The position numbers and the translations under genes were made by a program. Below the pieces are notes generated by a model. That model had not been told where the DNA came from and made no database searches. It saw only the letters and a program-made list of their open reading frames with translations. A stretch of 64,000 nucleotides of DNA from Peribolospora baueri (lineage: Eukaryota > Basidiomycota > Peribolosporomycetes > Peribolosporales > Peribolosporaceae): NCBI GenBank assembly GCA_029717555.1, contig JAMDHS010000007.1, positions 248,001 through 312,000 on the forward strand, in the 5' to 3' direction. Shown one piece after another: positions 1 through 11,401 of this stretch; position 1 is the stretch's first letter, and each line of letters opens with the position of its first letter.

Positions 1-524
1 GAGAGGATGGCGTCAAGCCTATGTCGGCGCAGATGCGCCATACCGTACTTGCATTGACCGCGTGGCTCGTCCCGTCCGCAGTGCGGGCCATCAAAAGCGT
101 GAGCGCATCCCATCCCAATAGCCTCTTGTCTGTCTTCTTCCCAGGATTGCAGGTCCGACTCTCATAGGCAGGTGAAACGACCGTCAGAGATCGGATGGAT
201 GGCGCGCACACGCCCGCAGTTATCGACCCCCCTCTCCATTGTGCCTCGTGGTTCCGGCTGTTTTCATTTTCATTTTTGCTACTTTGAGCCACAATCCTTC
301 GAGGGTGTGTCGCTTTGTCGGCTTGTGTTATTCCTCTGATGCGAAAAGTGATCCGGTGTATGGAAGCCGAGCGAAGATGGACGTGCGAAAAGATCCGCCG
401 GTGTTTGTGATCTGGGATCGATACGGAACCAGGACAATATGAAGAAGAGACGCTTCCCTGCGCCAAGTTGCATCTGCCCTGACCTATCCTCCTCCACCGC
501 CGGCATTCCGAGTAGCCCTTCCAA
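1..524. other. Upstream flank of the acyl-CoA thioesterase gene
   Basis: No gene is recognised here on either strand. The short open frames have no family resemblance. The stretch presumably holds the promoter and 5' leader of the thioesterase gene that starts at 525, and perhaps the end of a gene lying outside the window. Confidence 0.5.
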
Positions 525-3071
525 ATGAACGTCAGAACAACAGCAGTTGCGGCAGCTAGACCCTTCTTCCCCCTCGTCGCCCTCGGCCGCGTCGCAGCGC
601 TGCGCTCGACCGTCCTGCTCGCTCGTCCAAGTCGCACCTTTGCCTCCTCCTCCCGCTCCCACTCCCCTACCGCCAGTCCCATCCTCCGCCAACAGATCCT
701 TACGGACGGCAAGCCAATCCCCATCCGACATGGCAAAGACGATGCTGAAGCTGGCGATGAGGGCGAGAGCTCGCCGAGCCAGGAGATGGGGAGGATGATC
801 AAGATCGATCGGTTGATGACTTCTGTGCGAGGTGCGTGTCCTGGCCGCCTCCGTCATTCCGTCGTTTGTTCGCCCGTTCGCTCGTCGCGCCGGTCGGGCG
901 TATCTGCCGCTGGGAGATCGTTCTTTCATGCAGCGACGAGCTCGTCGTTGGCGGGGCAGTCACGGCAGAGGTGGGAGGGACGGGAGTTCCGGACGCTGGA
1001 CTTGAGGCCTCTTGCTCCCGCAGGACACGACGGTGCTCCGGGAAAGGGATTCCCTACTAACAAACCGTCCGCCTCCCTTCTCTTCCCCATTTTTGCAGCA
1101 CGTCATCCCTCGCCGTCCCATGCCCTCCCCTTTCGAATGCGTCCGTTGGAAAGACTCTGGGCGGACGACCACACGAGGGTGAAAGGCAAGCCGCTGCTAC
1201 CGTTTCCCGTGTCGCCTTATGAGCGAGACGAGGTTGAGAAGGATCCGACGAAGAAGCCCACGAGGACGCCCATGGAATTAGACGAGCGGCCGAGGTATAT
1301 GCATGAGAGGTATGTGCGATCGTTCTCGCGGGCATGCTATTATTCCACTTCGCGACGAGGAGCCCGCCCTGGCTGACGCCCTTTCCTGGTGGTTCCTCTT
1401 CGCCGTCCCGTACTAGCTACATTTCTTTCGAGCTGCCGTTCTCGTCCAACCCAGAGCTGCTGGAAAGGTATATCGCCTACTCGGGCCACATCCGTGTCGG
1501 CCGCCTCTTGGAGGACCTGGACACCCTCTCAGGCTCCATTGCGTACAAACACGTTCTCGGAGATGTGGCCGACCTGCACGGCGCGGCGGATGACATTTAC
1601 ATCGTGACCGCCTCCGTAGATCGGATGGACGTGCTCAAACCTTTCAGCAAGGCGTTTGTAGAGGACCTGCGCTTGTCTGGGCAGGTCATTTACACGGGCA
1701 ATTCGAGTATGGAGGTGAGCGGGTCGCCGGGGTGGATGTCGTGTGCCCCTTTGGTCTCATTTCGGTGATCTGCGCAGAAACTGATGTCGGCTATGTGGAT
1801 GACCACTAGATTTTCGTCCGTATGGAGACCATCGACCCAGAGGAAGGGTGCGCGCCGCCTTCTACGGCGAGCAACGGAGGCAGCACCGAAGCGAGCAAGG
1901 CGGCGGTTCCGTGCACGACTGCACGGGAATCCTCTCAAGCGGGCACCCGAACATCGCATCAACCCTCTTCCAAAACCGTTTTGCTGGCCAGGTTCACCAT
2001 GGCTTGTCGCGATAAGCGAACGGGCACGGCGCGCAAGGTCAGCGTCCGTCGCCGTCTCCCACGCGCGACATCACGGTCCGTTGACGCAGACTTTTTCTCT
2101 TCTTCCTCCAACCTTTGGCTCAGGTGCCACCGCTCATCGTTGACTCGGAGGAGGCAAAGGCGTTGCAGAAGATGGGCGAAGGTGTGCAGGCGCTCGCCCA
2201 TTCGCGTCGGTGAGATGGGCAAACGGCGAGGACGCCTTTCTGACATTCCCCGTTCCGTTCTGTAGATCACAAGAACCGCAAGCGCTTGGCGTCTGCGAAA
2301 TCCTTGGACCGCGTCCCTCCAAGCCGCGAGGAGGCGGCGATGCTCCACTCGATGATGATGAGCGTCAAGGACAAGAAGACGAAGAATCCGGAGAGGAAGG
2401 ACATCTTGCTCATGGAGGGCACCAAGCTGGAGAGCGTCCGTCTAATGCACCCTCAGGTGAGCTTGCGTCGCCGTTCCATGACTCTTTGTCTGTCGGCTCG
2501 TACTCAGGCGGGTCGTGTGTGCGCCACAGGAGCGGAACGTCCACGAGAAGATCTTTGGAGGTTTCCTAATGCGCGTCGCCTTCGAGCTCGCTCACTGCAA
2601 CGCGGCCCTGTTCCTCAACGCAATGCCGACGTTCATGGGTACGCGCCTGGTCTCCATTTGTTCGCCCTTTCTTTTCGTCCTCGCCCACGACTGACCGGCC
2701 GGGCCCGGTCTTTTGCGCACGCAGCTTTGGACGAGATCTCCTTCCGTAAGCCTGTGAACATTGGCTCGGTCCTCGAGCTCACGTCACACATCGTGCACAC
2801 GCCGCCGGTGACCTGCTCGTCCTCGCCGAACTCGCCGACGGAGAACTGCGCCGAGTTCCAAGTGTCCGTCCAAGCTCACGTCGTCGATATGCTCACGGGC
2901 GAGAAGGAGCTCACGAACACGTTCGAGTTCACCTTTGCCGCGCCGGACGGGGTCCCTCTCCGGAAGCAGGTCGAGCCGAGGACGTACGAGGAGAGCATGC
3001 GGTGGTTGGAGGGCAAGAGGAGGTGGGAAGTGGGCAGCGAGGTGCGACGGCTGTATGTCGCTCATGCCTGA
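525..3071 (+). CDS. Mitochondrial acyl-CoA thioesterase (ACOT9-like, double hotdog)
   Basis: Hydrolyses acyl-CoA to free acid and CoA, very likely in the mitochondrial matrix. I read eight exons: 525-831, 1099-1309, 1417-1714, 1810-2037, 2124-2181, 2266-2456, 2530-2638 and 2725-3071. They join without a stop into 582 aa. The first ~45 residues are rich in Arg, Ala and Ser and poor in acidic residues, like a mitochondrial presequence (FASSSR near residue 40). The first hotdog domain holds ELLERYIAYSGHIRVGRLLE and SGQVIYTGNSSMEIFVRME, closely resembling the human ACOT9 region around GRILEDLDSL. The second domain holds HEKIFGGFLMRVAFELAHCN and DEISFRKPVNIGSVLEL. The family assignment is firm; substrate chain length cannot be read from sequence. 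Two donors are unusual (GTCAGC after exon 4, GTGTGC after exon 5), so those joints are the least certain. Confidence 0.9.
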
Positions 3072-6000
3072 GCGTCTGGCCGTGAGCGTCGGATCGTCAC
3101 GGCCTCCGGAGGAGGACCTTGGGATCGGATTTACCCGTCAAGTCGTTGTTCGGATCACTTTTTTGCTTTGGAAGGTCTTTACAGCATGTCTTTCTGTCTC
3201 TCTGCGTCGAAGCATTTACTGGACTCCGATCCCCTGGGCTGTCCTTGGGAACGCAGACGCCGTATACCGACAAGAAAGAAGCATCGTAGTGATTGATCTA
3301 TCGCACCGCTCTCCTCGCCCGCAGCATATCTCAGAGGGCAGCGTGCCTCTGAGGCGAAACTCTCTGTCTGCCTTTCGAAACTCGGCGTTGGCTTGGCCAT
3401 GGGGGGCGAAGGGGGAGGGTCTTGCCATCTTCACTCGAGGACGACGGCGGCTAGTGAGTGTTTGGAGGGCCTGGTTTGATGGATGGCTTGCGCCGGGGGA
3501 GTCCCAACGTACACAGCCGACACCGCGGTCCGTCGTCCTTTCTCGCTCCCGCACGCCTCGAGAGGGACGGCGGTTCCTCTTCCGGCATCCCGCCGGTCCA
3601 TCACCTAACGGCCCCGCACGACATTCTTTGCCAGCCATCTATCTATCTGTCTATCTCGCGGAGACTTTTTGGTGGAGATCGAAGGCGGGGGGGTGGGTCA
3701 TGACGAGGAAATACCGGAAAGATGCTTCCATCCGCGGGCGGGCGCCGCCGCATTTGGGGGAACGCCGTGGGTGCCGGCGGGAAGAGAATGTGGAGATGGA
3801 TCGACGTCGGTGGAACGGAGACAGAGTGTAGGTAGATTCGTCGGGCTTTGTGAGGAGGAGGGAGACGGACCCGCCGTTCGTTCGGCCCGAGGAAAGAAAG
3901 AAAGAAAGAGAGAGAGACGTCTTCTTCGTCGGGCGTCCCTCAAGCCTCGCTTCTTCTTGAGGTCGATGCGCCTGCGAACGTTCTCAAGTTCGGTGAGAGC
4001 GTATGCTTGCCCTGGACGAGGGAAGCGAGCGAGCGAGTTGGCGCTTCTCGCCGATCGTTGAGTGTCTTGCTAGGCTGCGGAGGCTGATCACGGTTCGATC
4101 CCAAGTGGACTTCGAGCCCGCCATCCCATCCGTGTGGGTAGTAAGCTTTCGATCCGGTTTTATTTGTCTCGTGGATAGGTCGCCGGTCGAAAGGCGGGTT
4201 GTTGAACACCGGAAACGTCGGGAGATGGACGGCGAGCGATGGAGGTGAGTGAAGATTGAGGCCGGAAGGAAGAAAAGAAGGGCTCGGGAGGGAAGACCTG
4301 GGTTAAGTGCGTTGGAGAAACAAACACGGATTCCAACGTAGACGGACGACGGCGTCTACGTCTGGGTCGACGGAGACGACCTTGTGTCCGTCGACCGTCG
4401 TCGATCTCATCCAACCCGTCCGTCCATCCGTCCGTCATCCGCGTTTGTGTCACTCCGAGGTGTCACTCCGAGAAACGGGCAAGCGAAGCCGAAGCCGACG
4501 CCGACGGAAAGGGAAAGGAGGGGGAGAGCGGTGTCGGTTCCCACTCTACTCCCTCCGTATCCTCCGCATCCTCCGCATCCTCCGTCGGTCGGTTGGTCGC
4601 CGTAACGCGATGGGCGGAGTGTAACTGGAGGAAGACGAAGCGAATTGTTGGGTGTGTGTTGGTGGGACAGAAGGGACGATAGCCTCGTTGCCGCCGGCTC
4701 CATCCATCGTCCATGGATGGCGATGCTTCGGTCCACAACCGACGATCTTCGCGACCGCATGACCGACCTAACGAAGCGACAAAGGCAAAGGAAGGACGAA
4801 AAATAAGAAAAGAAAAAGGAGAAGAAGGGGTTGCTCAAGGCTAGGCTAGGCTAGGGGCCCGTGTCCCTTGTCAAGACGCCTCCTGGACCTCGCTCGTCTT
4901 GGACCTCGTCCGCCCTCGTCTGTCTGTGCGTCCGTAAGACCAAGACCGACTTGGCGCACTCACTCAAGTACTTGCCTTTGCTCCTTCCCACCCCGCCTTA
5001 CCCCTCTCTCACGTCATCCCTCCCTCCCTCCGTCTATCTGTCTATCTGTCTATCTGTCTATCTAAACGCGCATACCCATCCCTATCTCCGACAAGACGCA
5101 CCCCGCGTCTCCCGCGTGGGGTTGGTAAGTTGGACGACGGAACGGAAGGCAAGGGTCAAAAGTACACCCGCTCCGCTCCGCCTCGCCTTGCCTTGCCTTG
5201 CCTTGCCTTACAAAACCTTGCCTCGCCTTGCCCTCGCGTTCGCGTTCGCGTTCGCCCCGCTGACAAAAGACAAAAAAAAAAAAAAAAAAAAAAATGAGGA
5301 CGGCTCACTTCCGACTCTGCCGCTCTCGTAATAACCCCAACAACGGCGTCCAGCTCCAAAGTCCATCCGTACGTCCGTGTCCGTGTTAGACGCGTGGCGG
5401 GAACGCACGCGGCACGAAATGTAAAAAATCGGATAGATTGCGAGGGGAGTTAGGGAACGGGACGGGACGGACAGTGTGGCAGTGTGGTGAGTGAGAGTGC
5501 GTGGGCGCGGAAGAGCGAGCGTACATTGTGTTGTGACAAAGACGGCGGGCGCGCGGATCAAGGAAAAGGAAAGGAAGAGGAAGCCCAACGTTGAAAATAA
5601 GGAATAGAAAAGGGTGACCCTTGACGCACCGAAGCAACAGACAAAAAAAAGAAAAAGAAAAAGAAAAAAGCCCCGGGGAAAATAAGAGAAAACCGTCAAG
5701 GGGAAAAAGAAAAAGAAAAGTAAAACACCGGACGAGAAAAAGCAGATACCGTTACAGAACCCGACCCTAAGACAGACAACTGAAACAAAACGACTAGCAA
5801 CCGAGCAGACCTAACCCAGAGCGACGAGCGACGACCAAAGGTAAGACCGACAACGGAAAAAAAAAAGCAACGTGCGGCGGTCGGCCGGCCACCCATGACG
5901 GACGAAGAAAGATGACGAAAGCGAGCGAGCGAGCGAACGAGGGGACGACCCGGACGGGACCGGATCGGCTCTACCACAAAGGAAGACGTTGGTCGGGATC

Positions 6001-6253
6001 GAAGCGAGAGAGCGAGAGAGCGTGGGAGCTTGTGGGGGACCTAAGCGGGATACAGATGCTGCGAGTTGCGAGGGCGGTAGCGACGAGGTGGAACAAAAGA
6101 AAAGCGAGGCGGCGGGGGTGGCGGCGGAAGGCGACAAAGATGTAGGAAGTGCGGGTTGCAAAGGCAGGCGGTCGTCGCTCCATCATAAATCAAGACGGAG
6201 GACGAGAAGAGGAAGCAGGGAACCACGGCGTCATCAATCGGCGCCGGCATGGA
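3072..6253. other. Gene-free convergent interval, low-complexity
   Basis: Lies between the 3' ends of the thioesterase (+) and the kinase (-). No frame here resembles a protein family. It contains pyrimidine-rich stretches, a CTATCTGT-type tract near 5033-5064, GCCTT repeats near 5185-5230, a 23-base A run at 5272-5294 and long A/G-rich sequence at 5640-5870. It presumably holds both 3' UTRs, but 3.2 kb is long for that in this window. Confidence 0.6.
4836..5294. repeat. Cluster of simple repeats and a 23-bp poly(A) run
   Basis: Seen directly: GGCTA repeated near 4838-4854, CTAT/CTGT tetramers near 5033-5064, CCTTG pentamers near 5187-5230, a CGTTCG hexamer array near 5236-5256 and an uninterrupted A run at 5272-5294. 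No flanking duplication was found around the A run. Confidence 0.7.
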
Positions 6254-8475
6254 TCATGTCGAGCTCGGGCGCCAGCCGTGCATGCGAAACGACGAGCGGG
6301 GACGTCCTGGTGAAGGGAGGTGGTGGTGAGGATGCGGAGGACGAGGATGGAGGCGCGAGGCGGGCGTCGACGGTTCCACGAAAAAGATCGGCCGTCGGAC
6401 GTCGCCATCGGCCGCCTGTTGATGGAGGCCCAGCGCGTCGGCCAGTCCTGTGGAACGGTTGGTCGAGGCACCGTACTCGAACTGCGCGTCGTCTCGAGAG
6501 CGGGAAAAGGGGAGGACGTGCCGTCGGAGCGGCGGCTCGTCAGCCACCTTGGCACCGCGCGCCATAGTCGCGTACGCCTCGGCGCTCAGCTCAGCCATGG
6601 CGCCGTCCGGGACGACGGCCGAGGAAGTGGGTCGACCCGCGGCGGCGGCGGCGGCGATGGCCAGGGAGCCGAGAGCCTCGACCGCGTCGGCGTCCCAAAC
6701 GCCGTCCATGACCTTGTACTTGCCCTTCACGTCTGCCCTCGGTTGTCGCGGGTCCAGGTCGGCGGGGAAGAAGTCGGGCGTAGGGGGCAGACCGGTGTAC
6801 GAGCACGAGCTCTGCCGGCTCGTGCTGCCGGCGCTGGCGCCGCTGGCGCCGCTGCCGGCGCTGCGACAGTCGCTGCTCGTGCTACTGCCGGCGTTCTCCA
6901 CCGATGTCTCGCTGCCCGTCGGCGTCGGCGGCTCGGGCACCTTGGCGGCGTCCGAGACGGGCGTGCAAGGGCGCATGTACTCGGGTTTGCGATCGGTGAC
7001 GATAGGCACGGGTCGAGGTGAGCCGGAGCGATCGGAGCGGCCGGCGCATTGGTTAGGCGAGAACGGGTCGGCGTGGGCGACGTACATCGGCCGCGCCATT
7101 ACGTCGTCCCATTCGCACTCGTCCTGCGTCTCGTTCATGTACACGTCCGCCTCTGGCGTGTACGTAGTGTGGGTTTGGGCAAAGTGGGCCTGCTGCTGCT
7201 GCTGCTGTATGACCCGCTGTTGCTCGATGAGCATCTGGAACTGGCGTTCCTGCTCTCGCTCCTGCTGCAGTTGTCGTTGGCGTTGGCGTCGCTGGTGCTG
7301 ATGCTGGCGCTCGACTTCGCGCAACCGGCGCTCCTCGGCGTCCCACTTGGCGATGTGGGCGACGTGAGCGGCGTTGACGGCGGAGGGCTTGGGCTCCGCC
7401 TCGGGTTGCGGTTGAACCGCGGGCTGGGCGACGGCGGCGGCAGCGGCGCGGGCGGCGAAGTGGGCGGTCTGGAGCTCGGCGGGCGTCATGGTGAAACGTC
7501 GGACGGCGAGGATGAGCTTGCGGAGCTCCTTGAGGCTGCATCGGTTGGCGGGGTTGAGGGTGAAGATGCGCTTCAGGACGTGGTTCGTCTCGCGGGAGAC
7601 GGGGAGGATGGTGGGGAGAAAGTCGGGATTGGAGAGGTAGACGCGAAAGGTCTCGTCCGAGGGACAAGCCTGCTTCCACGGATTGCGGCCGCAGACGAGG
7701 TTGACGAGGATGACGCCGAGGGACCAGACGTCGTTGTGGGCGGTGGAGTAGGACTGGAGACGTTGGAAGAGGCCGAGGCCGCCTTGACACTCTGTGTAGA
7801 GAGAAAGTAAAGTAGCCGAGGTGAGTGGTCACGCATACATAGATCGACGCGCATGACATGCGGGGCTCACTCACCGGGCGACATGTAAAAGGTACTCCCG
7901 CAGCCAAAGTCCTGGCTCTCGCGCTCGGCGGTGGCGAGGCCAAAGTCGGCGAGGACGACGTTGCGGCCGCCGTCGTCGCAGAGGATGTTCTCGGGCTTGA
8001 GGTCGCGGTGGTAGATGCCGAGCTTGTGGCAGTACTCGACAGCGTCGAGGATCTGGAGGAAGACGGAGCGGACGAGTTCGTCGTTGCCCTCGCCGGCGTA
8101 GCGCTGGCGCTCGGTGATCATGCCGAAGAGGTCGCCATCGGGCAAAAAGTCGAGGACGACGTAGACGACGTCGTCGAGCTCGATGACTCGGTGGAGTGTG
8201 ACGACGTTGGGGTGCTGGGAGGCGAGGGTGTGGAGGGCGATCTCTCTTCGCTGAAAGGCGCGCTGTCGAGCGTCGAGGCCGACCTTGTTGAGGCACTTGA
8301 CGGCGTAGTAGCCGGAGCCGCGAGAGAAGGAGGAGTGGGGAGGGAGGGTGACGTCGCGGGCGAGGTAGACGACGCCGTAGGCGCCGAGGCCGAGGACGGA
8401 GACGAACTCAAGCCGGCCGTTGTCGATGCGGTGTCCAAGCAGGTTGGCGGTCTGGGCGTGAGCCTTGGCGGACAT
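6254..8475 (-). CDS. Serine/threonine protein kinase, Ran1/Pat1-SKS1/VHS1-like
   Basis: Two exons, 8475-7875 and 7791-6254, joined across an 83-nt GTGAGT intron, give 712 aa. The kinase domain is N-terminal: glycine loop [13 protein letters not shown] (about residues 23-35), the ATP-binding lysine in YYAVKCL, catalytic HRDLKPEN, the DFG motif in LADFGLA and an activation-segment end FYMSPEC that is rebuilt exactly across the intron. The sequence closely follows fungal Ran1/Pat1 (fission yeast meiosis inhibitor) and SKS1/VHS1 (nutrient response) kinases. The C-terminal ~400 residues are a low-complexity tail with Ala, Gln and Ser runs and an RQR/QQQ-rich helical stretch, probably regulatory. 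The start is the ATG giving [14 protein letters not shown]; upstream in-frame sequence is proline-rich and lacks a convincing earlier start. A role in meiosis or nutrient signalling is inferred from family only. Confidence 0.88.
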
Positions 8476-9570
8476 GGTCAACGGACGCGGGGGGAGTGGG
8501 GTGAAGGGAAAGGGAAGGGGGGGGGGGCGAGGGCGGGGGAGAGCTAGTGTCCGTGGTGCCGTCAATCGATGGACAAGCGGGATGGTGGGGTGGATGGCCG
8601 TTGGCGATCAACTGTGGGTCCGTGTGGTATGTGGCACTTGGACTGGTCTCGTCTCGTCTACGCGCGCGTGTCTCGGAGGAGCGCAGGCGCAAGACGGTGT
8701 TCGGAGCGGGATGTGGAGAGACTACTGGCTGACTGTGGTCGGCCGAAAGGGGTAGCCACGGGGCCTCTTTCAGAGCGCGGGTGGGGATGGAGGCAGTGGC
8801 GCGTGTGATGTGGAGGGCGTAGGTGAATGCGTCACGGGAGACGCACGGCGATCGCGGTGCAGCGACGGTGTATGCGGCGTGGGGATGGGTGCGCACCGGG
8901 GTAGAGGAGCGACAGTAGAGGAGATGGGCGTGAGGCGGAGGGGGCGCGGTGGGGAGAGGGAAGTGGGAGGCGGGATGGGGGATGGGTGGGCGAGGTGGTG
9001 GTAGTGGTGGTGGTGGTGGTAGTGGTGGTAGTGGAGGGTTAGATGGGAGGGAGAGAGGGACAAGACGCCGGGAGTCGGGCGGTTATGATATATGCGACTG
9101 GATGCGGGGGACGAGCGCTTGGCCTGCTTGGCGTGGCTCTGGGTCGGCCATGAGGCGGCGACGGAGAAGGGATGGTGTCGGAAGAGGAGGACGAGGGAGG
9201 CAGGCGACCGACCGAGATCGGCGAGGCGGACGGCAGCGGGAGCGGGAGCGGGCGGGCAAAGGAGACACGGCGGACGGGCCCAGGCCGATCGACGACCGAC
9301 GACCGCCGACGACGTCGTCTGTTCTGTCCATGTCTGTCATTCATCATCATCCGTTTCGTCCTTCCATCCGTCGGGCCCGTCTGCGACCGATTTCGCTTCC
9401 ATTCGTCCCCGTCCATCCTCTTTCGTACTTTCGTACATTCGTACCCCTCCGATCTCCCCTCTTTCGCCCCCGTCGCTGCCCCGCCTCGATCGTCCTACGC
9501 GGCGCTGGCCCGCACGCCAACGCCTCTCCACAACCCTCGCAGTCTCCGTCGGGCGAGCGCGGGCAGGCAG

Positions 9571-9640
9571 CAGGCGGCAGGAAGCAGCAAGCAGCAAGCA
9601 GGAAGCAGGAAGCAGCAAGCAGAAAGCAGAAAGCAGGCAG
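9571..9640. repeat. Degenerate heptamer array (AAGCAGV)
   Basis: About nine to ten near-perfect copies of a 7-base unit, AAGCAG followed by C, G or A, stand head to tail. The array is non-coding as far as can be seen. Its variable last base is typical of a replication-slippage minisatellite. Confidence 0.8.
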
Positions 9641-10670
9641 GCCAAGGCGACGACGGCGACCAGAGAGGGCGACGCGTTAAGGGCTGATAAGGCGACTGCA
9701 TGAGCACTAATAATACCGTAATGGCCGGCTTTCGTCTGACTTAGACCGAGTGAACTAACTATAACTGCCCGCTCTTCGCTTCCCGATCCTCGCTCGCTAC
9801 AACCCGCCTCGCCTCGCCTCGCCTCGGACGGCACCGCCTTCCGGATGCTTAGCCCCGCAGACCCGGGTCCCTCCCCACCCAGGTCTGCACCCGATTCTGC
9901 CGCCCGCCTACCCGGCTATCGCCTCAGGGACCGAGCGTGGGGTGGGCTGCGCGTCCTGCCGCCCGCCCGGGCAGCTCGCCTCGGCAGCGGCCCCGGTCGA
10001 CGCGAGCCTGGCGCGTGCGTGTCGCTGTCGGTCGCCGTCGCCGTCGCCGAGCCAGCCATCCCTCCTTCCTTCCTTTGAACGCCGTCCGCGTCGCTCGACG
10101 CATCCGTACACGCACTTTGCAACTCGGTTCCATCCCATCCCATCGCTTCTGCCTGCTCTCGTCCTCGTTCTCCTTCTTCGCTCTCGCTCCCGTTCTCGCT
10201 CAACGTGTTTCCATGCCGTAAGGAAGCACGGCGAACACAGCAAAGGTGAAAGAGAGGGAAACAAAGGGAAACAAAGGGAAACAAAGGAAATTAAAAAAAA
10301 AAAAAAACAAAGGAAAAAGGAGACTGCGGGCGTACCGCGAGCACACACGTCGGTCGCGTCGGTCGCCTCCTCCAGCATCGCAACCTCCTGCCACCGACAA
10401 CGACGATGACAACGACGCCCAGCTGCCGCTCGGCTGGGCGACCGAATTCGCCGTCGTCGGCCGCTTATTACAGATTCAATGCCAATCCAAACCACAGGCT
10501 CACGGACTCATGACAGCGATGACGACGCAAGCGCTACGACAGAGAGCACAGACAGCACCCGCGCCGATCCAGGACCGGGACCACACAAACCACAAACCAA
10601 GCAGCCCTCGGCTCCCTCGCGTACCTTCGCCTCTTCTTTCTTGGCACCGCGTCCGTCGGGACTTGGCATC

Positions 10671-10696
10671 CGATCGATCGATCGATCGATCGATCG
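10671..10696. repeat. (CGAT)n microsatellite
   Basis: Six uninterrupted copies of CGAT plus a partial copy. The tract is made of overlapping GATC palindromes, so each strand reads the same. Confidence 0.9.
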
Positions 10697-10870
10697 GCGT
10701 TGGCCCAGCGTTATCTGGGACGAGTCACGACGACGGAACGAGACAATTTCGCCCACATCTCGCCGCCGTTTCGTTTCGCGAAAATAGAACAAAAAAAAAG
10801 AACGAAAGACGAAAAGGAAAGACAAACGGATCGACAAAGCGGATGTACATCGAACCTGGCTCGTCCACAC

Positions 10871-10890
10871 GCTGACTGACTGACTGACTC
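10871..10890. repeat. (TGAC)n microsatellite
   Basis: Four to five copies of TGAC, about 200 bp after the CGAT array and followed by a T-rich run at 10910-10932. Confidence 0.85.
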
Positions 10891-11374
10891 GTCCGACCCA
10901 TGTCCGTGCGTTTTTTTTCTTTTTTTTTTTTTATCACGCGCTTCCGAACGTCTCCCGCGCCACGAGCGACCCTGAAAGTTCCATCTGTCATTCGTTTCGA
11001 CCGACCACCGGGCCGGCCGACTCACTCATGCACTCACCCACCCACCCAACCTGCCGCGACCGACCGACCCTCGCTCGCTCTCTTCGTTTCGTTTTGTTTT
11101 TCTCCGCTCCCCACCTCGTTCGTCCCGTCCACTTCTACTTCCTCCCTCCTCCTCCGCCGGCCGATCTTAGATCCACATCCAGATCCCGATCTAGATCCCC
11201 AACTCCAAGTTCCCGATCCAAATTCCAACCCAGTCCGATCCCCCCGTCCGTCCATGGTCACGCGCATGCGCACGTCCACGCGACAACAAGCGCAGAACCA
11301 GAGCCAGAGCTAGAGCCAGAGACTTATACTTCATATGTATGGCTTGGTCTTAGGCATGGCAGAACAAGACATTT

Positions 11375-11401
11375 TTTCGAAACGCCCCGGACGTTTCGAA
11401 A
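11375..11401. repeat. Perfect 10-bp inverted repeat with 7-bp spacer
   Basis: TTTCGAAACG at 11375-11384 is the exact reverse complement of CGTTTCGAAA at 11392-11401, separated by CCCCGGA. Each arm contains the palindrome TTTCGAAA. It could form a hairpin or bind a dimeric factor. It lies just where the sequence texture of the gene-poor block changes. Confidence 0.75.

Noticed and set aside
4080-4110. GGTTCGATCCC, resembling a tRNA B box
   Set aside because: The flanking bases do not form a T-arm stem and no A box or anticodon arm lies upstream.
5272-5294. 23-base A run as the tail of a retroposed copy
   Set aside because: No target-site duplication and no recognisable source sequence before it; other simple repeats surround it.
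7049-7943. Long open frames on both strands across the kinase gene
   Set aside because: They are frame shadows of the kinase exons, whose catalytic motifs fix the true frame.
8949-9703. Plus-strand frames of over 200 codons rich in R, G and S
   Set aside because: They translate GGT and AAGCAG simple repeats and lack any conserved motif.
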